From the NCBI GenBank assembly GCA_937872165.1, contig CALMOR010000046.1, positions 10,678-19,292 on the forward strand: a stretch of 8,615 nt of DNA, given 5' to 3'. The notes beneath the pieces were generated by a model. It worked only from the letters and a program-made list of their open reading frames with translations, did not search any database and had not been told where the DNA came from. The DNA is from an uncultured Burkholderiales bacterium (GTDB lineage: Bacteria > Pseudomonadota > Gammaproteobacteria > Burkholderiales > Burkholderiaceae_D). This document shows positions 6,068 to 8,615 of the stretch, piece by piece. The translations under genes and the position numbers were made by a program. Position 1 is the stretch's first letter; every line of letters starts with the position of its first letter.

Positions 6068-7208
6068 TCCCGACGCGACGAAGCTGCCGATGCCGATCCC
6101 CCTCGAGGCGTCGCGCCGCGTCGCGTCCGCGCGGACCCACCGGTTCGACGCGATCGGCCTCGCCGAGCATCGACGTCTGCCGGACGCGCTGGTGCGCTTC
6201 GGAATGCGCCGCCTGATGGCACGGCGCCTGCGCCATGAGACGCGCGGCGGCGAGGACGAGGTCGCCGAACGACAGCGTCTCTTCGTCGAGGAACTGGCGG
6301 CGAGCCCGATCGCGATCGAGACGCAGGCGGCCAATCATCAGCACTACGAGGTGCCGGCCGAATTCTTCAGGCTGCACCTCGGCTCGCGGATGAAGTATTC
6401 GTCGTGCCTCTATGCGACCGGTCGCGAGAGCCTCGACGGCGCGGAGCAGGCGATGTTCGGCGCGTACGCCGATCGCGCCGGCCTCGAGGACGGACAGCGC
6501 GTCCTCGACCTCGGCTGCGGCTGGGGTTCGTTCGCGTTGTGGGCGGCCGCGCGCTACCAGAAGTCGACGATCATCGGGCTTTCGAACTCTCACGGCCAGC
6601 GCGAGCACGTCGAGGCGAAAGCGGCCGAGCTCGGGATCCGCAACCTGACGATCCGCACCGGCGACATCGTCGACTTCGAGTTCGGTCGCGACGACTTGCG
6701 GGGCGGCTTCGATCGCGTGGTGTCGATCGAGATGTTCGAGCACATGAAGAACTACCGACTGCTGTTCGCGAAGGTGGCGCGCTGGCTCGCCGACGACGGC
6801 CGGGTCTTCGTGCACGTCTTCGCGAACCGGCATGTCGCCTATCACTTCGACGACAGGGAAGCGGACGACTGGATGACACGCTATTTCTTCACGGGAGGCA
6901 CGATGCCGAGTTTCGATCTCTTCAAGAGCTTCGCCGACGACCTCGAGGTCGAGAAGCGCTGGTGGGTATCGGGTCGCCACTACGAGCGCACCGCCAACGA
7001 CTGGCTCGGCCGCATGGACGCCGCCGCCGCGCCGATCATGAAGGTCTTCGAGGCGACCTACGGCGCCGCCGACGCGAAGCTGTGGTTCGCGCGCTGGCGC
7101 ATTTTCTACATGGCGGTGGCCGAACTGTTCGGCTACGACGACGGCGCGCAGTGGGGCGTCGCGCACTACCGCTTCGCGAAGACGGGTCGGGCGGTGCGCG
7201 ATGCGTGA
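6060..7208 (+). CDS. Cyclopropane-fatty-acid-synthase-like SAM methyltransferase
   Basis: The 382-residue protein belongs to the CFA synthase/coclaurine-N-methyltransferase-like group. Residues 39-85 (LPDALVRFGMRRLMARRLR...ASPIAIETQAA) form the short N-terminal part typical of this subgroup. The core follows: NHQHYEVPAEFFRLHLG (92-108), KYSSCLY (112-118), SAM motif I VLDLGCGWGSF (148-158), SIEMFEHM (222-229) and a C-terminal WRIFYMAVAELFGY...QWGVAHYRF (346-372). Compared with E. coli Cfa, the bicarbonate-site Glu239, His266 and Tyr317 appear conserved as Glu227, His252 and Tyr308. Cys139 aligns with Ser115, with Cys116 next to it, and Ile268 with Phe254. It probably methylates unsaturated acyl chains of membrane phospholipids, but the product need not be a cyclopropane. 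I chose ATG 6060, inside the upstream stop (ATGGCTGA), over an open frame to 6006; ATG 6090 is an alternative. The next gene overlaps by 8 nt. Confidence 0.88.
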   Translation: MADPDATKLPMPIPLEASRRVASARTHRFDAIGLAEHRRLPDALVRFGMRRLMARRLRHETRGGEDEVAERQRLFVEELAASPIAIETQAANHQHYEVPAEFFRLHLGSRMKYSSCLYATGRESLDGAEQAMFGAYADRAGLEDGQRVLDLGCGWGSFALWAAARYQKSTIIGLSNSHGQREHVEAKAAELGIRNLTIRTGDIVDFEFGRDDLRGGFDRVVSIEMFEHMKNYRLLFAKVARWLADDGRVFVHVFANRHVAYHFDDREADDWMTRYFFTGGTMPSFDLFKSFADDLEVEKRWWVSGRHYERTANDWLGRMDAAAAPIMKVFEATYGAADAKLWFARWRIFYMAVAELFGYDDGAQWGVAHYRFAKTGRAVRDA

Positions 7209-7917
7209 GTCTCTTCGATGGGCCGTCGCTTGCGTCGCGCTGTCGACGTCGATCGTCGCCGCGCGGGCGGCCGACACGCTGCAGTTCACCAGCATCGCGC
7301 ACGACGCGAAGACCGATCGCGTCATCTACACCGAGCAGTACGACGTGAAGGGGGACAACGGGCGCTGGATCTCGGGCACCACGCGCTACCTGTCGCCGAC
7401 CGGCCAGCCCGTCGCCGAACGGAAGTTCGACTTCTCGACCGACCGCTACATTCCGGTGTTCACGCTCGACCAGACGAGTCCCGAATACCACGAGGGCATC
7501 TCGCGCATCGACAAGGACAAGGTCGAACTCTTCAACGCGCTCGACGGCGACCGCCAGACCGGATCGGTCGATCGCGTCAAGGACATGGCTGCCGACTCCG
7601 GCGCCCAGGGCTACGTGGTCGATCATCTCGATACGTTGCAGAAGGGCGGCACGCTGCGCTTCACGCTTGCCGTCGCGGGCAAGACCGACAGCTACCGGCT
7701 GCGGGCGACGAAGATCGGCGACTCGGTGATCGAAGGACGCAAGGGCATCCGCGTCCGCGTCGAGCTCGACTCGGTGGTGCGCGTGGTGCTGTCGCCGCTC
7801 GAGCTGACGATCGATCCGCTGACGAAGCAGCTGCTCGAGTACTCGGGCGTCTCGAACCTCAAGGACCCGGCGACGAAGAAGTCGTACACGGCCCGCATCG
7901 TCTACACGTACAAGTAG
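7201..7917 (+). CDS. Exported protein of unknown function
   Basis: I do not recognise a named family with confidence. The 238-residue protein starts with a Sec-type signal: MRESLR, a hydrophobic stretch (7-20), then ARA at 21-23 with likely cleavage before Ala24. The single Cys (11) lies in the signal and is not in a lipobox, so it is probably not a lipoprotein; the mature protein has no Cys. The mature part looks beta-rich, with alternating polar and hydrophobic residues (VIYTEQYDVKG at 41-51, RKFDFSTDRYIPVFTLDQ at 74-91, KGIRVRVELDSVVRVVLSPLELTIDP at 181-206), as in periplasmic beta-barrel or clam-shaped lipid-binding proteins. There is a faint resemblance to DUF3108-type proteins, which I cannot confirm. 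Its ATG lies within the methyltransferase stop (ATGCGTGA, 8-nt overlap), so it is translated with the lipid-enzyme pair and may bind or sense their product in the envelope. Confidence 0.85.
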   Translation: MRESLRWAVACVALSTSIVAARAADTLQFTSIAHDAKTDRVIYTEQYDVKGDNGRWISGTTRYLSPTGQPVAERKFDFSTDRYIPVFTLDQTSPEYHEGISRIDKDKVELFNALDGDRQTGSVDRVKDMAADSGAQGYVVDHLDTLQKGGTLRFTLAVAGKTDSYRLRATKIGDSVIEGRKGIRVRVELDSVVRVVLSPLELTIDPLTKQLLEYSGVSNLKDPATKKSYTARIVYTYK

Positions 7918-7923
7918 GCGGCC

Positions 7924-8615
7924 TCACGTCAGTCGTCGAACCGCGCCCATCGCGCCGAACAGCAGCGGCTGATGGACGAGATAGATCGTCAGGCTCCAGC
8001 GGCCCATCGTCGCGAGCAGCCGGCGCAGCGCGGCGGGGATCGCCTCCCACGCCGCGAGCGCGGACGGCGCGAGCGCGAAGCCGCTCCGCGCCCACAGCCC
8101 GCCGATGCCGCAGCCGATCAACGTGACGCCGATCCACGGGAAGAGCGGCACGTAGTCTTCGGTGAACGGCTTGTGCGCGGCGAAGCCGATCCAGTCGACG
8201 GCGCGCGGATCGAACGCTTCGGACGAAAGGACGAGGCCCGCGACGACGGCCGCGATGCCGAGCCCGATCGCGCGCCGGCGCAGGCGCGGCGCGCGCCGGC
8301 AGAGCCACAACGCGACCGCGACGAAGTGCAGCACGCCGAAGTAGATGAAGGACCGCGGGAAGAGCAGCATGCTGCCGGCGGTCACGAGGAGTGCGGCCGC
8401 GGCCACCTGCGCCCAGCGACGGACGAAGGCACGAGCGAACCAGGCCGCGCCGGCCGTGCGGTCTTCGCGTCCGGCCCGCAACGCGAGCGAGACGCCGACG
8501 AGGAAGACGAAGCTCGCGACGATGGACGAGCGCCACGCGACCCAGCGCGGATCGTCGAGCATCGGCCAGTCGGCCCAGTGCCAATAGGTGAGGTCGTAGC
8601 AGAAGTGATAGGCGA
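7924..8615 (-). CDS. DUF1624/HGSNAT-like membrane acyltransferase, 5'-truncated
   Basis: The reading frame is open from the right edge to the stop at 7926-7924, giving 229 residues. It begins AYHFCYDLTYWHWADWP, so coding extends upstream of the internal ATG at 8562, and the true start lies outside the window. Family signatures are YHF.YDL near the start, SFVFLVGVSLALR (32-46), RSFIYFGVLHFVAVALWL (about 89-106), YVPLFPWIGVTLIG and the C-terminal MGRWSLTIYLVHQPLLFG. These match DUF1624 (heparan-alpha-glucosaminide N-acetyltransferase-like) proteins, multi-pass inner-membrane enzymes thought to pass acetyl groups from cytosolic acetyl-CoA across the membrane. About five or six hydrophobic segments are visible. 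The missing N-terminal part should hold the first membrane segment. The gene converges on the exported-protein gene with 6 nt between stops. Its substrate is unknown. Confidence 0.85.
   Translation of the reverse strand, partial: AYHFCYDLTYWHWADWPMLDDPRWVAWRSSIVASFVFLVGVSLALRAGREDRTAGAAWFARAFVRRWAQVAAAALLVTAGSMLLFPRSFIYFGVLHFVAVALWLCRRAPRLRRRAIGLGIAAVVAGLVLSSEAFDPRAVDWIGFAAHKPFTEDYVPLFPWIGVTLIGCGIGGLWARSGFALAPSALAAWEAIPAALRRLLATMGRWSLTIYLVHQPLLFGAMGAVRRLT

Noticed and set aside
4994..6334. 446-codon minus-strand open frame opposite rph, DUF1295 and the methyltransferase start
   Set aside because: It spans parts of three well-supported plus-strand genes and has the biased composition of a shadow frame.
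7924..8562. Taking ATG 8562 as the start of the DUF1624 gene
   Set aside because: The codons upstream of it, to the window edge, encode the conserved AYHFCYDL segment, so the gene is truncated by the window rather than starting there.

Overview
This GC-rich window looks chromosomal and betaproteobacterial. The evidence is gene order: a left-pointing yicC-gmk-rpoZ-spoT block, divergent from a Ser/Thr kinase, a PP2C phosphatase and rph, is an arrangement I know from Betaproteobacteria. All coding regions share the same GC-rich codon style. I see no mobile element, tRNA, rRNA or CRISPR array.

Left part (1-2219, minus strand): yicC (endoribonuclease family), gmk (guanylate kinase), rpoZ (RNA polymerase omega) and the start of a RelA/SpoT-type (p)ppGpp synthetase/hydrolase that runs off the left edge. 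yicC and gmk overlap by 4 nt. The block links RNA turnover, GDP supply, RNA polymerase assembly and the stringent response.

Middle (2220-2500): a 281-nt divergent intergenic region. An AT-rich island at 2284-2316 carries two candidate promoters that overlap almost base for base and face opposite ways. The leader in front of the kinase then holds a near-perfect 24-bp palindrome, a second short hairpin and a possible 7-codon mini-ORF.

Right of this (2501-5183, plus strand): a soluble Ser/Thr protein kinase with a degenerate glycine loop and a non-RD catalytic loop, a PP2C phosphatase 2 nt later, and intact rph (RNase PH) 8 nt after that.

Accessory part (5249-7917, plus strand): three genes joined by two 8-nt start/stop overlaps. 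They are a DUF1295 membrane protein (steroid-5-alpha-reductase-like fold), a cyclopropane-fatty-acid-synthase-like SAM methyltransferase, and an exported protein of unknown function. They sit where I would expect rdgB and hemW in related genomes. The most interesting hypothesis here is a methylation-plus-reduction system acting on membrane acyl chains, with a periplasmic accessory protein. This is inference. A convergent, 5'-truncated DUF1624/HGSNAT-like membrane acyltransferase (7924-8615, minus) closes the window, with only 6 nt between the two stop codons.
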